The position numbers and the translations under genes are program-made. From Oscillospiraceae bacterium (GTDB taxonomy: Bacteria > Bacillota > Clostridia > Oscillospirales > JAAYXM01), in NCBI GenBank assembly GCA_015068085.1, contig SVLF01000003.1:1-64000 (forward strand): 64,000 bases of DNA, given 5' to 3'. The notes beneath the pieces are model-generated. The model was given only the letters and a program-made list of their open reading frames with translations. It did no database searches and had not been told where the DNA came from. Positions 25,544 through 35,200 of this stretch are shown piece by piece; position 1 is the first letter of the stretch; each line of letters starts with the position of its first letter.

Positions 25544-28333
25544 GTGATAGGTTTGAAATATAAAGCATATTCTCTTGACGGAACGTGGGAGATGGCATAT
25601 AAAGAAGAAAAATACACTGGGAAAGAATGTCCGTGGGGAAACGCAAAGCTTAACCTGAGTGAATTTTCGGGTATTGTGCGAAGTGCGGTTCCGGGATATT
25701 GGGAGGACATGACGGAAAGCTTTTCGAAAGCGCCGTTCTTCTCGCATTTGAGAATCAACCCACAGTACGGCATACAGAGATATCCGATATTCGGTGATCC
25801 GCCGGATATGGCATTGCCAAATATAAGCGGGAATTTCTTTTACAGAAGAACATTTTTCTATGATGCGAAAAAATTGCCCGCCGTGATACATTTTGAAGGA
25901 GTTCAGAACTCCGTGTCATTGTGGATAAACGGCGAATATATAACCCGTCATGAAGGGTATAGCACTCCGTTTGATATTAGGCTTCCCGAAGGTGTACTCA
26001 AAGAAGGGGAAAACACGATAGAGCTTTCTGTATCCAACCACCGTCTGAGTGGCTATGCGGAAGAACCGGTTTCGGGGCTTACTTCGCGTGCTGCAAATGA
26101 GTGTACGGGTGGAATAACGGGTAGTGTGGAGCTTCGTGCATATATGGGGGCACTCCGTGACGTCGCGCTTTTTGTGTCGGATGACTGTGAGAAGATAACC
26201 GCAGAAATTTTTGTGGAAGGCGAAAGTTCATTCGCATGGAGCGTGTGTGACGGTGAAAAGGTGATGAAAAGCGGAAAAACGACAGAAAAAAGCTTTTGCT
26301 TTGATACAGCAGACCTCGCACGCTGGAGCCCGGAAAAACCGAAGCTTTACACGCTCTGCATCAATGACGGAAAAGCAAGCCTGCAACATGTTTTTGGTGT
26401 GCGCCGCCTTCTTGCAGACGGAACGCATTTTTCGCTCAACGGAAGACCGTATTATCTGCGCGGGATATGCGAACATTGCTATTTTCCGGATACTGTTCAT
26501 CCGAATCATGATAAAAAGTATTATCGCAGTATCATAAAGGAGATTAAAAAGCTTGGGTTTAATTTTATCCGCTTTCACACATATGTTCCCGAAGAAGAAT
26601 ATATGCAGGCGGCAGATGAGCTTGGCATGCTTGTACACATAGAATGTCCGAATAATACAACTGTTTCCGAGTGGAAGGAAATAGTCAGCTTTTGTCGCCG
26701 TCATAGCTGTGCTGTGATATATTGCTGCGGTAATGAGCTTCAGATGGATGATGATTTTATTGAATATCTTTCTGAATGTGCAGACGTTGTTCACAAAAAC
26801 ACAGATGCGATGTTCTCTCCGATGAACGCAATGCGCGGGCTTGAATATTTCTTTGTAGAACCGGAACAGAACAGAGAACTTGTAACAACGCCGTTTTTGC
26901 ATCATCCGCGCAGGTTCCGGCGAGTGGGCGAGTTCTCGGATATGTTCTCAAGCTATGCTACAGAGCAACACAGCTATGAATCGCTTCGGTGTGACCCTGC
27001 AGAGCTTGATGCAAGAAGCCCTGTCTATGGCAACAAGCCGCGTGTTTCCCACGAAATATGCATAGACGGAACGTTTGCGGATTTAAGTGTAAAGGACAGG
27101 TATAAGAACACCCGCATCGGAAAAACGGAAATGTTTTCATCAATTGAGAAGCATCTTGAGGAAAAGGGAGTTCTTGAAAAAGCTCCGCTATATTTTAAAA
27201 ACTCATCGGAATGGCAACGCAGAGTGCGCAAATACTGTTTTGAATCGGCGCGGAGGAGTGAACATATAGCGGGATATGATTTCTTAGGTCCAATTGATAC
27301 GCACTGGCATACCTTTGGTTATGACGTGGGTATGATGAATGAGTTTTACGAGCTGAAGCCCGGAGAAACCGTGCGAAATGTCAGAATGTACAACTCGGAA
27401 ACTATTTTGCTTTCAGATATCGGTAAAAAGCGAAACTTCAAATGCGGAGAAAAGTTCGGATGCAATATTCTCTGCTCATGTTACAGCGAAAAGCCGATAA
27501 AAAATGCCCGCCTCACAGTAAGGCTGGCTTCAGAAGATAAGGTATATGTGCGCAAAGATATTGAAGTAGGTACGGTGTCTAACGGATGTGTTTCTTCTTT
27601 GTACAGTTTTTCAGAAGTTCTTCCGCACACAGAAAAGCCGGAAAAGTTTAAGCTTTACGTAACTCTTGACGGTGATGGGAAATTTGCTGAAAATGAGTGG
27701 GAGCTTTATGTTTTCCCAAATGTCGGAAATGCAGAAAAGGGGAATGTGTACGTCGTCGAAAATATATGCTTTGAAGAATTTGCTGAAAAGCTTCGCGCCG
27801 GAGCGGATATTCTTCTCCTCGATAAAAAGCTTTTCCCGACACTGGAAACTACTTTCCGTATCGCGCTTGCGGGAAGAACGGGAGGGAATCTCGCAACGGT
27901 GGTGTATGACCATCCTGCGCTTGAAGAGCTTCCGCATGAGGGATTCTGCGGATGGCAGTTTGCAGATATGCTTGAGGGCGGTTCGGCGGTTACATTTGCA
28001 GATAACAGCGTTCCGTTTAACCCGATGATAGAGGTCGTATCAACTCATAAAAACTTTATCCGTCAGGCGGCAATGTTTGAGTTTAAGGCATATGAGGGAA
28101 GAGTGGTATTCTGCGGTCTTGAAATGCGGGATAGCGACCCGGCATCCGTCTGGCTGAAAGAAAGTATTCTTAAATATATGAAAAGTGAGCGTTTCTCACC
28201 GGAAGATGTGTTCACGGAAGAAATATTTCTTGCACTTAAGAACGGCAAGGCGGAGAGATACCTTGAAAACACAAACCTTGCCGCGAATCCGAATGATATA
28301 ACTTCAAAAAGAAAAAGCAAAGAAAAAATATAA
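25544..28333 (+). CDS. Glycoside hydrolase family 2 enzyme
   Basis: 929 residues, cytoplasmic (no signal). Order: jelly-roll sugar-binding domain (about 10-200, with VIHFEGVQNSVSLWINGEYI), Ig-like domain (~200-285), TIM barrel from about 286 (FSLNGRPYYLRGICEHCYFPD), then C-terminal beta domains. The acid/base is probably Glu398 in GNELQMDDD; a candidate nucleophile is Glu504 in VSHEICIDG, in a context that differs from classical GH2. Activity could be beta-galactosidase, glucuronidase or mannosidase type. Start uncertain: GTG 25544, or TTG 25553. Last gene of the element-A operon. Confidence 0.85.
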   Translation: MIGLKYKAYSLDGTWEMAYKEEKYTGKECPWGNAKLNLSEFSGIVRSAVPGYWEDMTESFSKAPFFSHLRINPQYGIQRYPIFGDPPDMALPNISGNFFYRRTFFYDAKKLPAVIHFEGVQNSVSLWINGEYITRHEGYSTPFDIRLPEGVLKEGENTIELSVSNHRLSGYAEEPVSGLTSRAANECTGGITGSVELRAYMGALRDVALFVSDDCEKITAEIFVEGESSFAWSVCDGEKVMKSGKTTEKSFCFDTADLARWSPEKPKLYTLCINDGKASLQHVFGVRRLLADGTHFSLNGRPYYLRGICEHCYFPDTVHPNHDKKYYRSIIKEIKKLGFNFIRFHTYVPEEEYMQAADELGMLVHIECPNNTTVSEWKEIVSFCRRHSCAVIYCCGNELQMDDDFIEYLSECADVVHKNTDAMFSPMNAMRGLEYFFVEPEQNRELVTTPFLHHPRRFRRVGEFSDMFSSYATEQHSYESLRCDPAELDARSPVYGNKPRVSHEICIDGTFADLSVKDRYKNTRIGKTEMFSSIEKHLEEKGVLEKAPLYFKNSSEWQRRVRKYCFESARRSEHIAGYDFLGPIDTHWHTFGYDVGMMNEFYELKPGETVRNVRMYNSETILLSDIGKKRNFKCGEKFGCNILCSCYSEKPIKNARLTVRLASEDKVYVRKDIEVGTVSNGCVSSLYSFSEVLPHTEKPEKFKLYVTLDGDGKFAENEWELYVFPNVGNAEKGNVYVVENICFEEFAEKLRAGADILLLDKKLFPTLETTFRIALAGRTGGNLATVVYDHPALEELPHEGFCGWQFADMLEGGSAVTFADNSVPFNPMIEVVSTHKNFIRQAAMFEFKAYEGRVVFCGLEMRDSDPASVWLKESILKYMKSERFSPEDVFTEEIFLALKNGKAERYLENTNLAANPNDITSKRKSKEKI

Positions 28334-28378
28334 TATGCAGAAAAGTGTTTTGGCAATGTCACTGCGGTGAAAAAATGT

Positions 28379-28421
28379 GTCGCAAAACTGCAAAGACTTT
28401 TTAACACTTTTGTAATAGTAT
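28379..28421 (+). promoter_or_regulatory. Conserved promoter/operator element B
   Basis: Box GTCGCAAAACTGCAAAGACTT, AAGACT (28393-28398), a 17-bp spacer and TAGTAT (28416-28421). Same spacing as elements A and C. The leader to the next gene is about 80 nt and carries a small hairpin (GGCAC 28446-28450 with GTGCC 28455-28459). Confidence 0.65.
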
Positions 28422-28510
28422 ATTATTGTATAAAAATCATAAAACGGCACTTTTGTGCCCGCAAATATATGTTTTTTATGCTGATTATATAAAAAAGGAG
28501 CAATGTGAAA

Positions 28511-31207
28511 ATGAGAAAGAAAACTTTAAGGCTTCTCGCGTTTATTATTGCGGCGGTTATGGTTGTCTGCATGGCACCGATTGCCTCTGCGGAAGGAGCT
28601 ACAACCTCCGAAATGTCCGAGGTTAAGGTTGTGTATGAGTTGAATACAAGCGGCGTTCCGTCAGGGAAAACGACCTTGCTAAACACAAGCAATGAAACGA
28701 TAAATTACAGCGATACAAATGGTTTTTGGAGATATGCCTCGAATAAATATATGGCTTATTCGCAATTGACAGCAGACTATTGTTCTATGTATTGTCAAGG
28801 CGAAGGATATATAGCATTCGAAATATATGTTCCGACAGAAGGAAAATATAATATGGAGTTAGAGTATGCCGTTGCATCTTCTGGTCTTGAGAGTGGCTCG
28901 ATTCACATTATACCTGCACAGGTTTCGGATATTGAATCAGCAATAAATTCAGATGCATATTCTGTAATTCCTGATTTTACTAGTTGGGAAAGCGGAGCGC
29001 CTACGACTATAGGGTCTGTGGCAAAAGGAGAATGCAACATAGAAACTGCAGGAGAGCATTATCTTGTTTTTGCGTATAAAGGCTATAATCGTGATAAGCG
29101 TGTTATTCGTGCGCAGTCCCTCACTCTCGATGGTGGAACAAATACCGTTCCCATGATTTCAAGCCTTACGGCAACAACGGAAGACGATGTTACCACCGTT
29201 ACGGCAGCAGCGACACTTATGAGCGATGGAACGGCTGCATCCGGTGTTACATATTCCTATTCGGTTGCAGAGGATGATGCGGCATTTGCAACAGTTGATG
29301 CAGCTACCGGCGTCGTAACCGGAAAGGGAAATGGAACGGCAACAATTATTGCAAAAGCAACAACGGATAACGTACATTTTTCCTCTAAATCAATTGAGGT
29401 ACCGGTGAAAAACCCCAATATGTCCGGCGTTAAAGCTGTGTATAATTTTAAGCTGGGTGCGATTACGACAGGAAAAAAAGAGTTGATAAGCAATGGTGAT
29501 GCCGGAGCGATTGACTACAATGATACAAATGGATTCTGGAGATTTGCAGAAAAGAAAAATGGAAATGATATAACAAAAACACTTACAGATAATTATCTTT
29601 CAATATCTTCCGCCGGTGCAAACAAAGGATATATAGCACTTATGATAAATGTTCCGGTAAAAGGCGAATATAATATTAATTATGAGTATTGGCAGAAAAG
29701 TGACGAATTGAGCTTCGGAACGTTATATATTATTCCGGCAACTCAAAACATAGCAGATGTAATTGCAACGACAGAAGATAATGAGTATTTGTTGTCTGAT
29801 TCCATAGATTACTATAAAGATACTACTACTGTAACTAAAGAAGAAAAAGATTTGGGTACAAAATTTTTTGATGCAGGAGAATACTATGTTGTTTTCTCGC
29901 AAAAAATAGCAGATGATAAACCGTATCGAGTAGGCGCCCTCACGCTCGACGGCGGCAAAGGCACAGTTCCGATGGTGAATATCACCTCCGCACCCGAGAG
30001 CATTGAGGCAGGGAAAACTGCAAGTATCACTGCAGAATCTACTCTCATGAGTGATGCTGTCACTCCTGTAACCGATGCAACTATCACATATTCCGTAGAT
30101 AGTGAGGGTGCCGAGATTGCTGAAGTTTCTGCAGGCGGGGTTATCACAGCAAAACGCGCCGGAACGGCAACGGTTATTGCAACCGCAACAAAGGATAATG
30201 TATCTTCCTCAAAGTCAGTCGAAGTAACGGTAACCGCTCCGAAAGCCGGTGAAGAGGTAACCGATACAAAAGTGAATATCTATGTAACCTCGGCAGATCC
30301 CAATGCGGGAAGCGCAAAGCTGCTCGGTGATTATGAAACGGTAGCCGAAGTGGAAAGAGGAACAACTATAGAGGTTGAAGCAATTGCGAACAACGGATAT
30401 GAGTTTGCATATTGGAAGAATAAGGCAGGCGTTGTTCTTTCTACAGAACCGAAGGCAAAGTTTAATATATCAACGAACACTGCGATTTACGCAGAGTTTA
30501 CAGCTCAGCCCGTTGAGGGTAATGTTCCGGTATATTTCTATAACGGAAACGGACTCCTTCACGGCAGTGCAAGCGTAGCAGAGGGAGCAACCTTTGCAGA
30601 AGCAAAGGAAGATATTGAAAATCCGAAGCTTACCGGATATGATTTCCTGCACTGGAGCATATATGCAGATAAGAGCGCGATTGCAGATAATACTCCGATA
30701 AAGGCACTTACCCGCGCAGTCGCAATTTACGGTGATAAAGCGAATGTCAGCTTCACCGTTAAGAAAAACGGAGTGGATTATGCGACAGGTAAGAAATACG
30801 GTGATGAAATAACCGTCACATCCGACGATCCGAATTTCAAATGCTGGAAGGTTGGAGACGAGGTCGTGAGCTACAGCCCGAGCTATAAATTCTGTGTTTA
30901 TGCAGATGTAGATCTCGTTGAAGAAACTGACGGAGCTGCCGCTCCGGTTGCAGTTTTGACTAAAGCAGACGGCAATGATATGCTTATCTACAGCGTTCCG
31001 GAAAAATATACTATTCTTGAAGCAGGGCTTCTTTTCGGAACGAGAGCGGGCATCAATATAGACTCGGTTGACGGCTCAAAGGCCATTGCTGTTAAGGGGA
31101 CAGGTCAGTTCACCGCACTGCCGGCAGATGAAAGCCATAGTGTAACCCGAGGATATCTTATTTTCAAAACGCCCGACGGTGAAACCCGCGTGCTTTACGC
31201 AGATTAA
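28511..31207 (+). CDS. Secreted multi-domain protein with repeated module and Ig-like domains
   Basis: 898 residues. Signal peptide MRKKTLRLLAFIIAAVMVV... ending near SAEGA. Layout: module 1 (about 36-215), bacterial Ig-like BIG2 domain, module 2 (about 306-485), BIG2, then InlB-repeat-like domains (YEFAYWKNKAGVV, GYDFLHWSIYADKS) and an unrecognised C-terminal domain (ILEAGLLFGTRAGINI). The modules start V(K)xVYxLxxx and end LTLDGGTNTVPM; three more copies lie in the 2590-residue lyase downstream. No anchor, so probably released or loosely wall-bound. ATG 28511 is 10 nt after GGAG. A carbohydrate-binding role is inferred. Confidence 0.82.
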   Translation: MRKKTLRLLAFIIAAVMVVCMAPIASAEGATTSEMSEVKVVYELNTSGVPSGKTTLLNTSNETINYSDTNGFWRYASNKYMAYSQLTADYCSMYCQGEGYIAFEIYVPTEGKYNMELEYAVASSGLESGSIHIIPAQVSDIESAINSDAYSVIPDFTSWESGAPTTIGSVAKGECNIETAGEHYLVFAYKGYNRDKRVIRAQSLTLDGGTNTVPMISSLTATTEDDVTTVTAAATLMSDGTAASGVTYSYSVAEDDAAFATVDAATGVVTGKGNGTATIIAKATTDNVHFSSKSIEVPVKNPNMSGVKAVYNFKLGAITTGKKELISNGDAGAIDYNDTNGFWRFAEKKNGNDITKTLTDNYLSISSAGANKGYIALMINVPVKGEYNINYEYWQKSDELSFGTLYIIPATQNIADVIATTEDNEYLLSDSIDYYKDTTTVTKEEKDLGTKFFDAGEYYVVFSQKIADDKPYRVGALTLDGGKGTVPMVNITSAPESIEAGKTASITAESTLMSDAVTPVTDATITYSVDSEGAEIAEVSAGGVITAKRAGTATVIATATKDNVSSSKSVEVTVTAPKAGEEVTDTKVNIYVTSADPNAGSAKLLGDYETVAEVERGTTIEVEAIANNGYEFAYWKNKAGVVLSTEPKAKFNISTNTAIYAEFTAQPVEGNVPVYFYNGNGLLHGSASVAEGATFAEAKEDIENPKLTGYDFLHWSIYADKSAIADNTPIKALTRAVAIYGDKANVSFTVKKNGVDYATGKKYGDEITVTSDDPNFKCWKVGDEVVSYSPSYKFCVYADVDLVEETDGAAAPVAVLTKADGNDMLIYSVPEKYTILEAGLLFGTRAGINIDSVDGSKAIAVKGTGQFTALPADESHSVTRGYLIFKTPDGETRVLYAD

Positions 31208-31227
31208 AAATACCTCAAAAAGACTAA

Positions 31228-31260
31228 AAAACGGAAGGGCTTAAAGCCCTTCCGTTTTTA
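31228..31260. terminator. Bidirectional terminator
   Basis: A 13-bp stem, AAAACGGAAGGGC (31228-31240) with GCCCTTCCGTTTT (31246-31258), has A- and T-runs on either side. It can end both the secreted-protein transcript and the convergent araC-type gene. Confidence 0.9.
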
Positions 31261-31316
31261 GCTTTATTGCAAGGAAAACCGCCCAAAAAATGGGTGGCAC
31301 TTGTGTGAAAAAAGTT

Positions 31317-31359
31317 GTCACAATTCTGTAAAGACATAGTGTTAAGAAAATGTTAAACT
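31317..31359 (+). promoter_or_regulatory. Conserved promoter/operator element C, antisense to the AraC-type gene
   Basis: Box GTCACAATTCTGTAAAGACAT, AAGACA (31331-31336), a 17-bp spacer and TAAACT (31354-31359). It points rightward into the 3' end of the minus-strand regulator gene; the next plus-strand gene begins 930 bp further on, at 32297. Confidence 0.65.
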
Positions 31360-31376
31360 ATAATTGCGGATAGGTC

Positions 31377-32201
31377 TCAGAAAATGACCTCGCGGCTCGC
31401 GCTTGCGGCGTTCTTGCGATACTCGTTGGGGGAGCTTTCCTCGTGTGCCTTAAATGCACGCGAGAAATAATGCTCACTCTGGAAACCGCAGTATCTTGAA
31501 ATTTCACCGATTGTCATATTTGTGTTGACAAGCAGGGATTTTGCTTTGTTCATGCGAAGTTCGTTGATATACTTGTTCGGCGTTGTTCCAAATTTTTCTT
31601 TAAAGATTCGGAAGAAATGCCGCCTTTCAAAGTGGGATATTCTGACGAGGTCATCAATTGAAATATTATCCGAAAAGTTGTTGTAAATATAGTTTGCGGC
31701 AAGATCAATTCCGCTTTCGCTCATCGCGGTAATATGTTCATTCTCAGCCTTTGAGGTGGAAGGTGTTTGCGGTGCGCTGTCGAGCGCTGCAGATAAAAAC
31801 AGTTCAAAATATGCATTGGCACGAAGTTTTCCGAAGCCCGTTTCGAGAGAAAACTCGTATGCTGACTGGCTGAGGAGTTGTTTGCACGACATAAGGTCGC
31901 GCGGTTCGATCTCCGGCGAAAGTGAAGAAACAAAATCAGCAAGCTCTTTGTCAAGAATTTTGAAGTAGAATATTACATATTGTGTGTTCTTTGTGTTGTG
32001 GCATGTGTGACGTACTCCCGGTGCAGTAAAATAAAGATGCTCCGGCTTGAAGGGAAAAGCTTCTCCGTCAAGCACAAGCTTGCCTACGGAATTCTGCGTG
32101 AAGATAAGCTGATAAAAATCATCGTGTGTGTGCATCTGAGGCATCATGGATGTATTTTTCGGAGACTGCCACTTTCCGACCTTTACAATATTTACCGACA
32201 T
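31377..32201 (-). CDS. AraC-family transcriptional regulator with cupin sensor domain
   Basis: 274 residues. N-terminal cupin with MHTHDDFYQLIFTQ and LVLDGEAFPFKPEHLYFTAPGVRH (sugar-sensing type), C-terminal pair of HTH motifs (ISIDDLVRISHFERRHFFRIFKEKFGTTPNKYINELRMNKAKSLL and IGEISRYCGFQSEHYFSRAFKAHEESSPNEYR). ATG 32201 has GAGGTG six bases before; GTG 32210 is rejected. It sits between the two module-bearing secreted proteins. It is the obvious candidate to bind the repeated elements A-C, as AraC proteins activate from just upstream of a weak -35. Confidence 0.92.
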   Translation of the reverse strand: MSVNIVKVGKWQSPKNTSMMPQMHTHDDFYQLIFTQNSVGKLVLDGEAFPFKPEHLYFTAPGVRHTCHNTKNTQYVIFYFKILDKELADFVSSLSPEIEPRDLMSCKQLLSQSAYEFSLETGFGKLRANAYFELFLSAALDSAPQTPSTSKAENEHITAMSESGIDLAANYIYNNFSDNISIDDLVRISHFERRHFFRIFKEKFGTTPNKYINELRMNKAKSLLVNTNMTIGEISRYCGFQSEHYFSRAFKAHEESSPNEYRKNAASASREVIF

Positions 32202-32234
32202 GAGCTTCACCTCTTATTATTCTGAACTTATGCT

Positions 32235-32264
32235 TTGATTTTAGCACAAAGCGTTTGATAAATC
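32235..32264 (+). promoter_or_regulatory. Weak proximal promoter of the lyase gene
   Basis: TTGATT (32235-32240), an 18-bp spacer and TAAATC (32259-32264). Poor match; it may need an activator or be secondary to element C. Confidence 0.35.
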
Positions 32265-32296
32265 AATATAAAAATTAAAGAAAAGGAGAATGCAAA

Positions 32297-35200
32297 ATGA
32301 AGAAAAGAATGTTGAAGACGGTTTCGTTTTTGCTGGTTGTGGCATTGTTGTTGGGATTTGCGCCTGCAGGGACAGTGTTTGCAACATCTGAACTGTCGAA
32401 TGTAAAGATTGTGTACAGTCTGAAAAGCCCTTCCGGTGCTCAGGTGAATGTAGATACCTTTGGCTATAAAGAAACTCACGGCTTCTGGGAGTATTACTCG
32501 GTAGCCAAAGGGTATGAAAATGCCTATAGGGTCGCAACAAGGGATTATCTGTCAATGCATAGCTATGGTGCGCATAACGGATATATCGCGTTTAAGATAA
32601 ATGTTCCCGCAAAAGGCGAATATGAAGCGAGCTTAAGCTTCTGCAGCAATTCCGATGGTGTAAGTGCAGGCACGGTACATATTATTCCGCCGAGCGAGGA
32701 AGATATACCTGCGGCAATAGGCTCCGGGAAATATCTTGCGATAGAGAATATTCCATTTTACAGTGCTTCAAAGGTTACCGGTAATACGATTTCGGGGAAA
32801 TGTACCATTGAAGCTTCCGGCACGCATTACCTTGTGTTTTCACAGACAAGTACCACTTCGGCAGTTATACGTCCGGAGACACTTACGCTCAACGGAGGAA
32901 CGAATACCGTGCCGATGTGCGCGGAGCTAAAAAGTGATAATGAAGAAATAGTAACAGATGAAAGTTTTACTATTGAGCTTTCGAAGGTTTATATGAGCGA
33001 TGGAGCGTTATATGATAAAACGCCGCTCATCGGAACGCCGGAAAGCGATAACCCTTCTGTGGCAACCGTCGACAAAAACGGAACTATTACCGGCGTATCA
33101 CCGGGTGAAGCTGTGATAACGCTTCCGGTAACAGCAGAGGGTGTAACAGTCAATGCTTCAATGAAGGTTACCATTGTTGAACCGTCACCAATTGGGCAGG
33201 CGACGTTAAGCTTATCTAAAACAGAACTGAAGCCAGGCGCATCCGCAACATCTTCTGTTTCCGCAAAGCTTGAAAACGGCGAAGCCGTCAATATGGAGAA
33301 AACTACAGTGGCTTACAGCACAGAAGATACCGATATTATTTCTGTCGATTCTGATAGCGGAGCAATAAAGGCGCTGAGCGCGGGGACGGCAACCGTTACG
33401 GCGGCGGTGACATACCGAGGAAAGACTGCTTATGCACAAGCTGATATAACCGTTCTTCCGATTGCGGCACCGTCCGGAGTTCGGGTGGAATACAGTATGG
33501 AAATCGCATCTATACCCAATGACGGACAGATGGACAGCACAAAATTTTCTGATACAAAAAATTCGTGGCAGTTTGAAGGTAAATACAACAACCCGTCAAT
33601 ACAGAGAAACACAATTTACGGAACAATAGCATACCCCAATTCCGGCGCATGGTGGGCGGTAAGAATGTATGTGCCGAAGGCGGGCTCATATTCATTAAAG
33701 CTTGACCGCGGTCTTCGTCCTCAGGGAGGTCTTGTGTTCTTCTATTTCGGAAAGGCAAGCGAGGGTGCATCCGAGATTGTAAAAGGGGAACACATTGCAG
33801 AAGAAAAATTCTATGCTACAGCGGATACAGCATCAGAAGAGACCGATAGCCTCGGAACGGTAGAAATTGATGCTCCCGGCGAATACATAATGGTTATGCG
33901 AACACCTCTTGCAACGGATTTTGCCACAGCGGGGCTGAATGCATCAAACCGCCGCCACTTCATAAAAAAGATAATTCTTGACGGCGGAAATGAAACTGTA
34001 GAAAAAATGCGTTTTACGCTGAAACCGGAATATAACGAAGTGTACGTTGGCGGAAACGTAAAAACAGCGCTTGACAATCTTTATTTAAGTGACGGCAGCA
34101 CTGTCTCAATGGTAGGTGCGGAAATTAACTATTCTTCTTCTGATGAAGCTATAGCTACAGTTAATGAAAAGGGTGTTATTGTCGGTGTATCCGATGGGAA
34201 TGCTGAAATTACGGCAACTGTAACCCTTGAAAGCGGAGAAAAGGTAACTGCAAAAGCAAATATAGCGGTTGTGACGCCGCCAGACCTTGAATCGGTAACC
34301 GCATATGTTGAAAACTCTGAGCTTGAAGTGATTTCAAATGCGCAGATAAATCTCTCCGGCAAAAATGCCGATGGAAGCGACACGTTGCTTCATATGACAA
34401 CCGTAACATATGAAACAAACAATTACTCCGTTGCGAGTGTCGATAAAAACGGACTTATAACTGCAAAGACTCCAGGAGATGCGGTGATTACCGTAAATGT
34501 GCGCCAGGGTTTTGTGACAAAAAGCGATACCGTGGACATAACGGTTATAAACTCGCGTGATGAAGAAAACCCAATGGAGCTTTCAAATGAGATGGTGTAT
34601 TATGACCTTCGGACAAGCGCACCGTCAGGAACAGCTTTGTGGGATCTTACATATAACGAAACGAAAAACTGGATTTTCTACGGCTATGCAAATGGGATGC
34701 AGGAGAATACCAGCACAGCACGAGTTCGCCTTTCCGGTTCTTACGGAATTCAGGCGCAACCGAATGCAATAGGCGCAGCGTGGGCGGTTAAGATAACTGT
34801 TCCCAAAGCCGGGCGCTATGCCGCAACGCTTATTCACGGTGTGAATGCAAATGGTGGCATTGCAAATGTTTATGTTCTGCCGGTGACCGAAGATACAACG
34901 CAATGGACAGATGGCAGGTACAGTGTGGGCACCGTTAATTTTTACAGAACAGCCCTTGGGTATGACCTCAGCACAAATTTAAAGGATATAGAATTCCCGC
35001 AAGCAGGGGATTATCTCCTTGTTTTTGAGAGCGCAGGAAAAGGCGCGGGCGGTGCTCTTCAGCAGTTCCCAAAAGCACTCAGCATTGATGGAACGGGAGT
35101 TATAAGCTATGTTGAAGTTTTCCTTGAGGAAAGTGAAATCAACGTAGGCGACAGCATTCGTATGCTTTATCGTATAAAGCTTTCGGACGGCACATGGCTT

